A stretch of DNA of 64,000 nt, taken from the NCBI RefSeq assembly GCF_001787335.1, contig NZ_CP014674.1:2274501-2338500 (forward strand). The letters are read 5' to 3'. Below the pieces are notes generated by a model, which was not told where the DNA came from, did not search any database, and was given only the letters and a program-made list of their open reading frames with translations. The position numbers were made by a program, and so were the translations under genes. Source of the stretch: Kozakia baliensis. GTDB taxonomy: Bacteria; Pseudomonadota; Alphaproteobacteria; Acetobacterales; Acetobacteraceae. Each line of letters opens with the position of its first letter. Position 1 is the first letter of the stretch. This document shows, one piece after another, positions 43,815 to 52,860 of this stretch.

Positions 43815-43834
43815 TGTGGTATTATAATACCACA
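43815..43834. promoter_or_regulatory. 20-bp perfect palindrome with two facing -10 elements
   Basis: The sequence TGTGGTATTATAATACCACA is a perfect palindrome. Both strands read TATAAT within it, overlapping at its centre. It lies 129 bp upstream of rplM and 95 bp upstream of the DUF2125-like gene, so it could be a symmetrical divergent promoter or an operator covering one. Confidence 0.6.
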
Positions 43835-43929
43835 ATAAATATCAATCTGGCGTTGTCCCTTCCGTCGGTCGTGATACGATAAGGGCCTTTTCGTCAGAAT
43901 GAGCGATATCGTCATAGGATGCGTAAAAC

Positions 43930-45324
43930 GTGAGAAGTTCCTGGCTTGCCGCAAGCCTGATCCTTGTCGTCGCGCTGATCGGTTGGATCGGCGTGCGGCA
44001 TGAGGCCAGCGCTGAACTTCAACGGGGACTGGCGCATTTTCGGGCCAACCTACCCCCAGGAGCGACCTTTTCCTACGATCGCGCTTATCCCCGCCTTCTT
44101 GCCCGCGGCGCAGGATTTACGAATGCGCGTTTCGTGAATGGCGAAACCATCGTCACGGCCTCATCTCTGACCGTCAACAACCCTTCCGGCGTGGTCAGCA
44201 CGGGGCTTCACCTTTCCAAAGTCCATGCCCAGGATTTACATATCGAAGGTGATCGCTCGGTCGATGTGAAATCAATTACGCTGACAGGTCTCGAACTCCC
44301 AGCGATCGGCGCCGATACGGAGCCGGTCACCGGTCTACCGGACGCCTCGCTCCTGAAATTCCGCAGCGGGAAGGTCGCGCAATTTCATCTGACGGATTCC
44401 AATCTCGGTTGCGAAGCAGAAATTGCCGCCGTCACCCTCGATAATTACGCCCGCCACCAAGGCGGCGCTTACAGCCTGAAAGATGCCAATTTCCACTGCG
44501 AGCATTCGCCGATCCCGAGCCTGATCAAGATTCCGAATGCCTCCGATGCCATGGCTGGGCACGTCGATGATCTTCACGGTTCGGGCATCGACCTGGCCTT
44601 GAATGTGGAACGCCTGGAGCAGGACGCAACACCCTCCTCCGATCTGCGCAGCGAACCGCAGAACAGCGATGGCGAATTGTCCAATGCTTGGTTCACTCAG
44701 GGGAATCTGCGCATAGATCTGCCCCATATGAAGAATCGCTATAGCGGCACGGACCACATCGTGAATGCGCATGTCGAACTCGACGGGGTGCGGGTCTCAC
44801 GGGATCAGCAAGCTTTGGTGCCCGCGCTGGCGTCGGGTGGTTCGGCTCATATCGTGATCGATAGCACCATCGATACGCAGACCCATACGGCGCACAGCAC
44901 GGAGAACATCGATGTGCCGACGCTGGCGTCCATGGAGATCATGCTCGATCTCGATCATCTGCCCGCTGGCAATGGCGCTCCACAGGCATGGATGAATATG
45001 CGGATCGTTCGGATGAATATCGGATATCATGATATCTCCCTGATCGACCGGCTTTTGCATCATCAGGCGGAAAAACAACAGATTTCGCCAGAGCAGCTTC
45101 GTGAGCAGATTGCACTCGGCGGGGCCGTCGCCACGGCTGCGCTTCCCGGCCTTGCCTCCATTCCCGCCTATATCGTCAATCCGGACGGACGCACCATTCA
45201 GTTGGCGTTAGCGCCACCCGAACCGATGTCGGTATTGGAATTCGGCAGCAAATATCACTGGCGTAATTTGCAAGCGCAGCCGGAACTCGTTCAACCGCCC
45301 GCGCTCACCGTCGATATTCATTGA
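43930..45324 (+). CDS. DUF2125-like periplasmic/outer-leaflet protein
   Basis: This 464-residue protein has an N-terminal membrane anchor or signal (residues about 5-21, LAASLILVVALIGWIGV) and a long beta-rich remainder with repeated Asn-Pro, Gly-Ser and Leu-x-Val patterns. It resembles the alphaproteobacterial DUF2125 family (large periplasmic proteins of unknown role, distantly like AsmA/lipid-transfer folds). The start is GTG at 43930. Its stop overlaps the start of the next gene (TGATG), implying coupled expression. Confidence 0.6.
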   Translation: MRSSWLAASLILVVALIGWIGVRHEASAELQRGLAHFRANLPPGATFSYDRAYPRLLARGAGFTNARFVNGETIVTASSLTVNNPSGVVSTGLHLSKVHAQDLHIEGDRSVDVKSITLTGLELPAIGADTEPVTGLPDASLLKFRSGKVAQFHLTDSNLGCEAEIAAVTLDNYARHQGGAYSLKDANFHCEHSPIPSLIKIPNASDAMAGHVDDLHGSGIDLALNVERLEQDATPSSDLRSEPQNSDGELSNAWFTQGNLRIDLPHMKNRYSGTDHIVNAHVELDGVRVSRDQQALVPALASGGSAHIVIDSTIDTQTHTAHSTENIDVPTLASMEIMLDLDHLPAGNGAPQAWMNMRIVRMNIGYHDISLIDRLLHHQAEKQQISPEQLREQIALGGAVATAALPGLASIPAYIVNPDGRTIQLALAPPEPMSVLEFGSKYHWRNLQAQPELVQPPALTVDIH

Positions 45325-46193
45325 TGTTCACCACTCCCATTCACGTTATCGGCGCTACCGGGCGCTCCGGCCTCGCGCTTTGCCGCACTTTGGCCGCGCG
45401 GGGAAACACCATCATCCCCGTCATCCGCGACCCTGGCCGCCTGGCGAAGGATCTACCGCCAGCACGGATCGCCGATCTGACGGGACCGCGCGCGCCCCTC
45501 GCCGCTGCTTTAAGCGATGCGAAACTGATCGTCACGACGGCGCATGCTCGCCATATCGGCGCGATCCTTGCCGCCTCCGCGCCGGATGTTCCCTTGATCG
45601 CATTGGGCAGCACGCGGAAATTCACGCAATGGCCCGATGCGCATGGCCTTGGCGTTCTGGCCGGAGAGAAAGCGCTTCATGACGCAGGGCGGCCGGGCAT
45701 TTTGCTTCATCCGACCATGATCTACGGCGCCGAAGGAGAGGACAACGTTCAGCGCCTTGCCGCACTTTTGAAAATTCTCCCCTTCGTGCCATTACCGGAA
45801 GGCGGCCGTGCGCTCGTGCAGCCAATTTATCAGGGCGATGTGACGCGCAGTATCGTCGCGGCGTTGGATCTCGCGGCGCAAGGCGCGGTGCAGGCACCGG
45901 AATCGCTGGTCATCGCCGGGCCGGAAGCCATGCCGTATCGAGATTTCGTTCAGGCCATCGCCCGCGCCGCAGGGCTACCACGCCGCCGCATTCTCTCGCT
46001 TCCGTCGTCGCTTTTGATGGCCGTTGCGCCGCTTGTCGCGCGGTTGCCCAAAATGCCCGCCATCGGGCGAGACGAAATTCGTCGGCTTCTCGAAGATAAA
46101 GCTTTCGATACTGAACCGATGCGCGCAAGATTAGGCGTAATGTCTATTCCTTTCGAACAGGGCCTTTCCCGGCTGTTTACCCCTTCTTCCTAA
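45324..46193 (+). CDS. NAD(P)-binding atypical extended SDR
   Basis: The 289-residue protein begins with a Rossmann motif VIGATGRSGLALCRTLAARG and belongs to the atypical/extended SDRs related to NDUFA9 and NmrA. The usual active-site Tyr-x-x-x-Lys is not evident; a HPTMIYGAEGEDNVQRL stretch is the family YG-type substrate region. The sequence ends with a basic helix region typical of complex-I-associated relatives. The function could be redox sensing or quinone/lipid modification. The ATG overlaps the upstream stop. Confidence 0.75.
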   Translation: MFTTPIHVIGATGRSGLALCRTLAARGNTIIPVIRDPGRLAKDLPPARIADLTGPRAPLAAALSDAKLIVTTAHARHIGAILAASAPDVPLIALGSTRKFTQWPDAHGLGVLAGEKALHDAGRPGILLHPTMIYGAEGEDNVQRLAALLKILPFVPLPEGGRALVQPIYQGDVTRSIVAALDLAAQGAVQAPESLVIAGPEAMPYRDFVQAIARAAGLPRRRILSLPSSLLMAVAPLVARLPKMPAIGRDEIRRLLEDKAFDTEPMRARLGVMSIPFEQGLSRLFTPSS

Positions 46194-46212
46194 GTAAAAA
46201 GTGACAATAAAA

Positions 46213-46686
46213 ATGAAAAAACGGCAGATGGCGCGCTCTTTTTTCAGTATCGCCGCCATGGCATCCATGCTTACCGCCTGCGCTGACCCGACCGGACCTG
46301 TTTTCGGTGATTGGTATGGTTTCCAGCCACTTCCCGTTCCAAATGGCAGCCTTTCCATCGAACTTGTGCTCGATGGCGCGCCGAACGCTCAATCCGGGCA
46401 TTATCGCCTGCACCGCCAGTCCCTTTGGGGAGGCGATATGCTGTTCAACCGTTCCGATTCATTGGATGGCACCTGGAGCATCAAGAACGTGACCGTGCAG
46501 GGGCATACCTGGAAGCAGGTCAACCTAAACGGCGCTCAACTGAATATTTGGCAGTATGTTCTCTTGCCCAACGGCTACCTCGTGCCGACCAACGATCAAG
46601 GCGCGCCGGAGATGGGACAGGGTGGCTGGGGTTGCTGCCGACTCGCACCACGCGCGCGAAACAGCTTCGGATATGGCCGCGCTTAA
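46213..46686 (+). CDS. hypothetical lipoprotein, 157 residues
   Basis: The signal peptide (KKRQMARSFFSIAAMASML) ends in the lipobox MLTAC, predicting a lipid-anchored protein. The mature part has many Trp/Tyr/Gly residues (FGDWYGFQPLPVPNG, HYRLHRQSLWGGDMLF) and a Cys pair in GWGCCRLAP, suggesting a compact beta fold. I do not recognise a family. The ATG at 46213 is used, although a GTG 12 bp upstream is possible. Confidence 0.65.
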   Translation: MKKRQMARSFFSIAAMASMLTACADPTGPVFGDWYGFQPLPVPNGSLSIELVLDGAPNAQSGHYRLHRQSLWGGDMLFNRSDSLDGTWSIKNVTVQGHTWKQVNLNGAQLNIWQYVLLPNGYLVPTNDQGAPEMGQGGWGCCRLAPRARNSFGYGRA

Positions 46687-47013
46687 TATCGCAGAAGACT
46701 AATTTGCCTGCACTTCTCTAGCGCATAGAGCAGTGCGGCTTTCACTTCATTGAAACGGCCACTTTAGCTTGGCTTAGAAGGAACTTCCCAAGATATCGCA
46801 AAGATGACCTTTGGCGGCCTGGAAGTTCATTCGTGACTGTCCATCAAACCCTTGATACCGGTGGGCGGGCTATTTGCTCCCGGGGTCAGTGATGCACGAC
46901 CAGAAGGCCTTTGGAATGAGCCCAAAGGCATGACGCTCGATCTATGACGCAGCGCCAGAACCCAGAAAGTCTCCGCAGAGCTAACTCATTGATTTTGCTT
47001 TGGAATGGAACGC
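46687..47013. other. 327-bp gap before tRNA-His
   Basis: The only structure seen is a hairpin at 46907-46929 (GCCTTTGG/CCAAAGGC, 7-base loop). A minus-strand frame covering this region also covers the tRNA and is not coding. Confidence 0.5.
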
Positions 47014-47090
47014 TGGGGCGAATGACGGGGCTCGAACCCGCGACAACCGGTACCACAAACCGGCGCTCTACCAACTGAGCTACATCCGCC
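47014..47090 (-). tRNA. tRNA-His (GUG)
   Basis: This is a cloverleaf on the minus strand with an extra 5' G pairing with C73 (eight-base acceptor GGCGGATG/CATTCGCC), the hallmark of tRNA-His. The anticodon is GUG in the loop TTGTGGT, and CCA is encoded. Confidence 0.97.
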
Positions 47091-47168
47091 ACACAGCGAC
47101 GCCCGATTTAGAGAAATGCGGGGGCCACGTCTAGCCCCCTTTTTTCAATTTTTCGCGCGGCCTACCGT

Positions 47169-48032
47169 TTAGATAATCGGAACGCCGCCTGTTACAGCGA
47201 TGGTCGCTCCGGAAATATAGCTCGCTTCGTCGCTGGCGAGCATCACATAGGGTGCCGCTAGTTCCGCAGGCTGACCGGGACGGCCCATCGGAGTATCCGC
47301 GCCGAATTGCTTCACGTGATCTCCTGCCATCGTCGCTGGGATCAGCGGCGTCCAGATGGGGCCAGGTGCAACCGTGTTCGAACGGATGCCACGCGGGCCG
47401 AGGAGCGTGGCAACGCCGCCGCTGAAATTCTGGATCGCCGCTTTCGTCGCGGAATAAGCCAACAATTTCGGCTTGGGCTGATCGGCATTGACGGAAACCG
47501 TATGAATAAGCGACCCGCCATTCTTCATATGCCGCACGGCTAGGCGCGTCAGGCGGAAAACCGCGCCGGAATTCGTGGCGAACGTGTCGTCCCACTCATC
47601 TTCGCTGACATCGTCCAGGCTTTCGCGCTCAACCTGAAAAGCCGCGTTATTGACCAGAACGTCGATCTTGCCGAATTCCGCCATCGTACGGTCGATGATC
47701 TCGTGACAGACCTTTCGATCTTTCACATCGCCCGGCACCAGAACAAAACGTCGGCCTGCTTTCTGCACCCAGCTTGCCGTTTCACGCGCATCTTCCGCCT
47801 CTTCGGGGAGAAAGGAAATGACGACATCAGCCCCTTCTCGCGCGAAGGCGATCGCGACCGCGCGCCCAATGCCGGAATCGCCCCCCGTGATGATGGCGAC
47901 CTTATCTTGCAGGCGTCCCGAGCCTTTGTAGCTCTCCTCGCCATGATCCGGCTTCGGCTGCATAGGGCCGGTCTGGCCGGGAATACGGTTTTGCAAAGGG
48001 GTATCGAACGGAGCCGTGGGGCGGTTAGCCAT
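47169..48032 (-). CDS. SDR-family oxidoreductase (YghA/general-stress type)
   Basis: The 287-residue protein has the long N-terminal arm of this SDR branch (PFDTPLQNRIPGQTGPMQPK), then IITGGDSGIGRAVAIAF, VNNAAFQ, YSATKAAI and a C-terminal SGATIAVTGGVPII. Close relatives are YghA and Bacillus stress protein 39, annotated as glucose or general dehydrogenases. The ATG at 48032 has GGAAGAG upstream. It is divergent from a SulP transporter. Confidence 0.85.
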   Translation of the reverse strand: MANRPTAPFDTPLQNRIPGQTGPMQPKPDHGEESYKGSGRLQDKVAIITGGDSGIGRAVAIAFAREGADVVISFLPEEAEDARETASWVQKAGRRFVLVPGDVKDRKVCHEIIDRTMAEFGKIDVLVNNAAFQVERESLDDVSEDEWDDTFATNSGAVFRLTRLAVRHMKNGGSLIHTVSVNADQPKPKLLAYSATKAAIQNFSGGVATLLGPRGIRSNTVAPGPIWTPLIPATMAGDHVKQFGADTPMGRPGQPAELAAPYVMLASDEASYISGATIAVTGGVPII

Positions 48033-48207
48033 GGTTTTTCTCTTCCAAAACAATCTTTTCTGTGTCTTCCCAACGCGTCTGCCCCGTCTCTTGTTCAACG
48101 CTCCTTGCACATTCATCGGCCTGTTTTTACGATACGCGCGCTATTGCCGCGTCGGGCCAGAATGCGACGAGACCCTTTTTGACCCTCTTTACTTCAGGAG
48201 CCTCGTC

Positions 48208-49662
48208 TTGAATCTCTCAACATACCGGGCGCAGTGGGCTTATAACCCGCTGCGCGAAGTCCTGGCCGGAATGGTCGGCACGTTCGCGCTCATCCCCGAA
48301 GTGATTGCGTTTTCCTATATCGCGGGCGTCTCTCCCGCGGTTGCACTCTATGCTTCTTTCGTCATCAGCGTCGCCATCGCCGTTACCGGCGGGCGCCCCG
48401 GCATGATTTCCGGTGCGGCGGGTTCGGTGGCGTTGGTGGCGGCCGCACTCGTGCATCAACATGGCGTGCAATATATGCACCTGGCGACGCTGCTGGCGGG
48501 TGCGTTTCAAATCGTCTTCGGTTTATTGCGCCTTCATGTGCTGATGCGTTTCGTCTCGGCGGAAGTGCGCACCGGCTTCGTCAATGCCCTGGCTATCCTG
48601 ATTTTCTCCGCGCAAGTGCCACAGATGCTGCATGTGACATGGCATACTTATGCGCTCATCGCGCTCGGGCTGGTCATTATCTATCTTCTGCCCAAAGTCA
48701 GCGCCGCTATTCCCTCGCCGCTGATCTGCATCGTCATCCTTACCGCCATCACCATGGCCTATCCGATGCCGGTGCGGACCGTGTCGGACCTCGGTGCGCT
48801 GCCCACCGGGCTGCCGAGCCTGACTTTACCGCATGTTCCGCTCGATTGGGCGACGCTGGAAATCGTGCTGCCCTATGCCATCGCCATGGCGTCGGTCGGG
48901 CTGCTGGAATCTCTCATGACCGCCGGCGTGGTGGACGATGCGACCGACACGCATGGCGATCCGCGCATGGAATGCACAGGGCTTGGCATTTCCAACATCT
49001 TCGTCGGGCTGTTCGGCGGGATCGCCGGATGCGGCATGATCGGCCAGACGGTCGGCAATCTGCGCTATGGTGGCCGTGGCCGCCTCTCCACCTTCACCGC
49101 AGGCGCTTTTTTGTTGATTTTGATGGTGGCGCTTCATGCCTATGTCGGCCAGGTGCCGATGGCCGCACTCGTGGCGATCATGATCATGGTTTCGATCAGC
49201 ACATTCGCTTGGGGTTCGTTGCGAAACATGTTGCGCCAGCCCAAGCTTTCCAGCCTGATCATGCTGTTGACCGTCGCCGTGACCGTCACCACCCACGATC
49301 TCGCCGCAGGCGTTGCCGTCGGCGTGCTGTTGAGCGGCGTTTTCTTCGCTTGGCGCGCCATGAGCATGTTGCATATCGATCGCGCGAAGGAGGGCGAGGC
49401 CGATCTCTACCGCGTGCGCGGGCAAGTCTTTTTCGCCTCGGCGGATATGCTTTACGACGCCATCGATTTCCAAACCAAAGCGCGGACCGTGATCATCTCG
49501 CTGCCCGACGCCACGTTCTGGGATGTGACGTCCGTCGGTATTCTGGAGAAGATCGTCGCCAAACTACAAGGTCGTGACATCGAAGTGCGCGTGGAAGGCC
49601 TCCATGCGCGCCGTCATGGTCTGATCGCCGAACAATCGGACGAACCGCTACTCGCTATGTAG
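48208..49662 (+). CDS. SulP-family anion transporter with STAS domain
   Basis: This 484-residue inner-membrane protein has about 11-12 hydrophobic segments, beginning with the SulP block EVLAGMVGTFALIPEVIAFS and including GRPGMISGAAGSVALV. A C-terminal STAS domain (about residues 405-484) contains FWDVTSVGILEKIV. It transports sulfate, bicarbonate or another anion. The TTG at 48208 with AGGAG seven bases upstream is preferred to a long, charged upstream frame. Its end overlaps nsrR by 15 bp. Confidence 0.85.
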   Translation: MNLSTYRAQWAYNPLREVLAGMVGTFALIPEVIAFSYIAGVSPAVALYASFVISVAIAVTGGRPGMISGAAGSVALVAAALVHQHGVQYMHLATLLAGAFQIVFGLLRLHVLMRFVSAEVRTGFVNALAILIFSAQVPQMLHVTWHTYALIALGLVIIYLLPKVSAAIPSPLICIVILTAITMAYPMPVRTVSDLGALPTGLPSLTLPHVPLDWATLEIVLPYAIAMASVGLLESLMTAGVVDDATDTHGDPRMECTGLGISNIFVGLFGGIAGCGMIGQTVGNLRYGGRGRLSTFTAGAFLLILMVALHAYVGQVPMAALVAIMIMVSISTFAWGSLRNMLRQPKLSSLIMLLTVAVTVTTHDLAAGVAVGVLLSGVFFAWRAMSMLHIDRAKEGEADLYRVRGQVFFASADMLYDAIDFQTKARTVIISLPDATFWDVTSVGILEKIVAKLQGRDIEVRVEGLHARRHGLIAEQSDEPLLAM

Positions 49663-50091
49663 CGCAAACCGCGCCGCCAGTGCCGCACGCTCTGGCAGCG
49701 TGAGCAAATCGGCCAAAGTTTTGCCGTCCAAAACGCTCATAAAAGCGCCTAACGCCTCTCCCAGCACACCCTGCAAACGACAAGCGCCGGTCAGCATACA
49801 GTTCTGACCGTTCTGGAAGCAGGCGACGAGCGCCATATCCTCTTCGGTGAAGCGCACGACATCGCCGACGCGGATTTCCTTTGGTTCTTTTCCCAAGCGC
49901 AAACCACCGCCGCGCCCGCGCAACGTCTCGATAAAGCCGCCCTGGCCCAGACGGTGCACGACTTTGATCAGATGATTTTCCGAAATTTTATACGCTTCGG
50001 CGATTTCTCGGATCGAGACGCGCCGGTCCCGATTCATGCCAAGAAACAACAGCGCGCGGAGCGCATAGTCGGTGTGAAGTGTCAGACGCAT
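49648..50091 (-). CDS. nsrR: Rrf2-family NO-sensing repressor
   Basis: The 147-residue winged-helix protein has the NsrR N-terminus MRLTLHTDYALRALLFLG, recognition helix ISENHLIKVVHRLG and three cluster cysteines in CFQNGQNCMLTGAC, the spacing of [Fe-S] NsrR. NO destroys the cluster and releases repression. The divergent gene is the NO dioxygenase hmp, with a palindromic operator between them. Confidence 0.92.
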   Translation of the reverse strand: MRLTLHTDYALRALLFLGMNRDRRVSIREIAEAYKISENHLIKVVHRLGQGGFIETLRGRGGGLRLGKEPKEIRVGDVVRFTEEDMALVACFQNGQNCMLTGACRLQGVLGEALGAFMSVLDGKTLADLLTLPERAALAARFALHSE

Positions 50092-50132
50092 TACAAACTT
50101 GTATCATATTTACACCTTATCCGCAGCGGGAT

Positions 50133-50161
50133 TTAAAGGTATATAAATTATATATCTTTAA
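50133..50161. promoter_or_regulatory. NsrR operator upstream of hmp
   Basis: Thirteen-base arms TTAAAGGTATATA and TATATATCTTTAA with a 3-base spacer form a near-perfect palindrome (one mismatch). This matches the AAG-N-ATAT...ATAT-N-CTT layout of NsrR sites. The right arm reaches the hmp ribosome site (AAGGAG). Confidence 0.75.
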
Positions 50162-50171
50162 GGAGAAGACG

Positions 50172-51368
50172 ATGTCTCATCCATTGGACGCAGCTACCAT
50201 CGCCACCATCAAAGCGACGATTCCGGCGCTGGAAGCCCACGGCGTGGACATCACCGCGTGTATGTATCGTAAACTTCTAAGCGATCCGCAGATTGCCGCG
50301 ATGTTCAATGAAACCGATCAGCAGAATGGCCGCCAGCCACGCGCCTTGGCCATGGCCGTTCTGGCTTATGCGAAGAACATCGACAATCTCGGCGCGTTGG
50401 GCGGCGCGGTCGAACGGATCGCTCAGAAGCATACGGGCCTAAACGTCCGGCCTGAACAATATCCAATCGTTGGGAAGGCGCTTCTCGCCGCGATCTCCGA
50501 AACGCTCGGCGATGCCGCCACACCTGTCATCATGGATGCCTGGGCAAAAGCTTATGGGCTTTTGGCCGACATATTGATCGGGCGCGAAAAGACCATTTAT
50601 CAGGAACATGCCGATGCGCCCGGCGGCTGGGAGGGCTGGCGTGGATTCCGCATCGAAAAACGCATCCGCGAAAGCGATCTCGTTACCTCCATTATCCTCG
50701 TGCCGACCGATGGCGAGCCCGTTATGCGCCACTTGCCGGGACAATATCTGACGCTCGCCATCCAGACGCCGCAAGGCTCATTCCGCCGGAATTACAGCAT
50801 CTCCTGCGCACCGAACGACACGCATTACCGGATCAGCGTCAAACGGGAAGCCCATGGTAAAATCTCCGATTGGCTGCACAATCATGCACCGGAGGGAACT
50901 GTCACTTTGCTTGGCGCGCCGGCAGGAGATTTCACGCTAAAACCCGGCAAGACGCCGCTGGCGCTCGTCAGTGCGGGCGTCGGCATTACGCCGATGTTGA
51001 GCATGCTGGAAACCGAAGCCGAGAAAGGCACGACACGCCCCATTTCCTTCGTTCACGCGACGCATAGCCCGCAAAGCCTCGCTTTCGCGGAAGAAGTCCG
51101 CAAGCAGGCCCAAACCGCCAAGGCGGACGTTACGCTGTTTCTCACGACGGGCGGGAATCTACCCTCGCCTCAGCCATTCCGTCATGAAAGCGGGCACATG
51201 ACGGCGGAATGGCTTGCTCAAAACATTCTTCCCAACGCCGATTTTTACATCTGCGGCCCGGAAGACTTCCAGAGCGATATCATCAACGGCCTGCTCGAAC
51301 GCGGCATTCCCGCGGCACGCATTCATCACGAATATTTCGGCCCTGACGAACAAATGTTAGCGGCCTAA
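50172..51368 (+). CDS. hmp: flavohemoprotein, nitric oxide dioxygenase
   Basis: The 398-residue cytosolic enzyme oxidises NO to nitrate using O2 and NAD(P)H. An N-terminal globin (residues 1 to about 137) has its proximal His in QKHTGLNVRPEQY. The FAD domain follows with RNYSISCAPN, then the NAD domain with GVGITPMLSML and YICGPEDF, ending HHEYFGPDE. The ATG at 50172 has AAGGAG upstream. The position opposite nsrR predicts induction by NO. Confidence 0.96.
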   Translation: MSHPLDAATIATIKATIPALEAHGVDITACMYRKLLSDPQIAAMFNETDQQNGRQPRALAMAVLAYAKNIDNLGALGGAVERIAQKHTGLNVRPEQYPIVGKALLAAISETLGDAATPVIMDAWAKAYGLLADILIGREKTIYQEHADAPGGWEGWRGFRIEKRIRESDLVTSIILVPTDGEPVMRHLPGQYLTLAIQTPQGSFRRNYSISCAPNDTHYRISVKREAHGKISDWLHNHAPEGTVTLLGAPAGDFTLKPGKTPLALVSAGVGITPMLSMLETEAEKGTTRPISFVHATHSPQSLAFAEEVRKQAQTAKADVTLFLTTGGNLPSPQPFRHESGHMTAEWLAQNILPNADFYICGPEDFQSDIINGLLERGIPAARIHHEYFGPDEQMLAA

Positions 51369-51375
51369 ATAAAAA

Positions 51376-51404
51376 AGCGGGACGGCCTTTCGGCGCGTCC
51401 CGCT
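51376..51404 (+). terminator. hmp terminator
   Basis: AGCGGGACG/CGTCCCGCT begins 8 bp after the hmp stop. A-rich flank on the left; the plus-strand tail GGCATTTCC is only weakly T-rich, so it may act for both directions. Confidence 0.7.
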
Positions 51405-51424
51405 GGCATTTCCTACGCCTTGGC

Positions 51425-51850
51425 TCAGGGTGTCAATTGCGGCCATCCCGTTGCCGGACGGTCGAAATGCGGCAGCAGATCCTGATCAGGAATATTGGTC
51501 AGGTCTTTCGTTTCGGTCTTGATCAGCTTTTTCAGCGTGGCCTTCGAGAATTGCTCGCGGATATCGTGCAGCACATGCGGCGGGGCTGTCAGCACGAAAC
51601 CTTCCAAAGCCGCGTTGTCTTTCAACGCGTTTTCGATTTCTCCAGCAATCTCACGCGCGAAACGCTCCTTCACCTGCACATGCGGATCGGTGCGTGGCTG
51701 TTTGATGGAGCCCACTTCGCCAATCGCATCAGTTTCGCTGTCATGCGCGCCGAAGCGCTGGAATGTACGCATTTGCTGACCGTCAAAACGCAGGAAACGC
51801 GCCTTTTCGCCATCGCATACGGCATAAAGCACAGGATCTTGAGCTGGCAT
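51425..51850 (-). CDS. host attachment family protein (baeRF-like)
   Basis: This 141-residue protein resembles the Host_attach (AtsA) family, now grouped with bacterial/archaeal eRF1-like folds. Blocks are VCDGEKARFLRFDGQ, KERFAREIAGEIENALK and LTAPPHVLHDIREQF, with a C-terminal HFDRPATGWP. The name comes from an Agrobacterium attachment gene; the biochemical role is unknown and may concern ribosomes or RNA. Confidence 0.8.
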   Translation of the reverse strand: MPAQDPVLYAVCDGEKARFLRFDGQQMRTFQRFGAHDSETDAIGEVGSIKQPRTDPHVQVKERFAREIAGEIENALKDNAALEGFVLTAPPHVLHDIREQFSKATLKKLIKTETKDLTNIPDQDLLPHFDRPATGWPQLTP

Positions 51851-51939
51851 GAAATACCTCCTTCATTCGGTAATGATAGTAACGGCTTCTCTACGCCTCG
51901 GTTGCCCCATTTCTCACAAAAACGATAGTTTTCCGTATG

Positions 51940-52788
51940 TTAATCCAGCGCCAATGCCTGATGGATCAGGTTCCATGTTCGCTGGTCCGGCGCATAGAGC
52001 AGGCCTTGATTGGGACGCTTGAGATCGTAAGGCAGGCCATCCAAGCGCGCGCCATAGCCGCCCGCCTCATGCAATAATAGCCATCCCGGCAGGTGGTCCC
52101 AAGGCAGGCTGCGCGTATAGAGAAGGAAATGGCCCGCCCCTTCCGCCGTGAGAAGATATTCGTGCGCGGCACAGCGAAAATCCCATAACGACGCCATCTC
52201 ACGAAAAGTAGTGTCCGCCTTTTCTCGGTTTCGCGTCGGCAAATTGCGCCAAGCCGCTTTTCCCGTCATTTGATGAAGGCCAGTCGGCGCAGCCATGTGT
52301 AGGCGACGCAGCACTTTTCCATCCCGGTCGGTCCAAGCGCCCTGTCCACGCAATGCAAGAGCCGCGTCCATGCTGATCGGGTCCAGAATAACACTGGCCA
52401 GCGGCACGCCGTAGGACGCCACGGCGATCATTACTCCGAAAAGCGGCAAACCCGCAGCATAGTTCGCGGTGCCGTCGATCGGGTCGATGGTGATGGCCAA
52501 ACGTGCGCTCGGTAGCGCTAGGCGGAGTTCAGGCTCAAGCGCGCAGCTTTCTTCCCCCACCATGAGCGCATCCGGCCATACATCACGCAACTGCGCAACG
52601 ATGTGCCGTTCGGCCATTTCATCGGCAATCGTGACGAGATCGAGCACATTGCCTTTATTGCGCACGTCTCCATCCGAAAGGTTGCGAAAACGCGGCATGA
52701 TGATATGGCGGGCCGCATCTCGTGCAATCGCGACAACACGGTCCAATTCGTTCCGCGTTACGCTAATGCCGGGTTGTTCTGTCGTCAT
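51940..52788 (-). CDS. inositol-monophosphatase-family phosphatase
   Basis: This 282-residue Mg-dependent phosphatase of the SuhB/HisN/CysQ superfamily has GEES (about residue 76), the metal-binding IDPIDGTANYAAGLPLF, and a C-terminal W-D-like block LPWDHLPGWLLLHEAGG. The pattern of the C-terminal block resembles IMPase and HisN-type phosphatases; a histidinol-phosphatase role is possible but not proven. Confidence 0.82.
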   Translation of the reverse strand: MTTEQPGISVTRNELDRVVAIARDAARHIIMPRFRNLSDGDVRNKGNVLDLVTIADEMAERHIVAQLRDVWPDALMVGEESCALEPELRLALPSARLAITIDPIDGTANYAAGLPLFGVMIAVASYGVPLASVILDPISMDAALALRGQGAWTDRDGKVLRRLHMAAPTGLHQMTGKAAWRNLPTRNREKADTTFREMASLWDFRCAAHEYLLTAEGAGHFLLYTRSLPWDHLPGWLLLHEAGGYGARLDGLPYDLKRPNQGLLYAPDQRTWNLIHQALALD

Positions 52789-52860
52789 CTTTCCTGTCCT
52801 TCCCGGTCAGGATACGCCGATAACGCCCTGCCTTCTCAACACATTTCGTTGCGACGAATA

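Noticed and set aside
46886-47092. Minus-strand frame covering tRNA-His
   Set aside because: Its first part is the tRNA sequence itself; not a protein gene.
48016-48207. N-terminal extension of the SulP transporter
   Set aside because: It overlaps the divergent SDR start and is poorly hydrophobic; the TTG at 48208 with AGGAG fits the family start.
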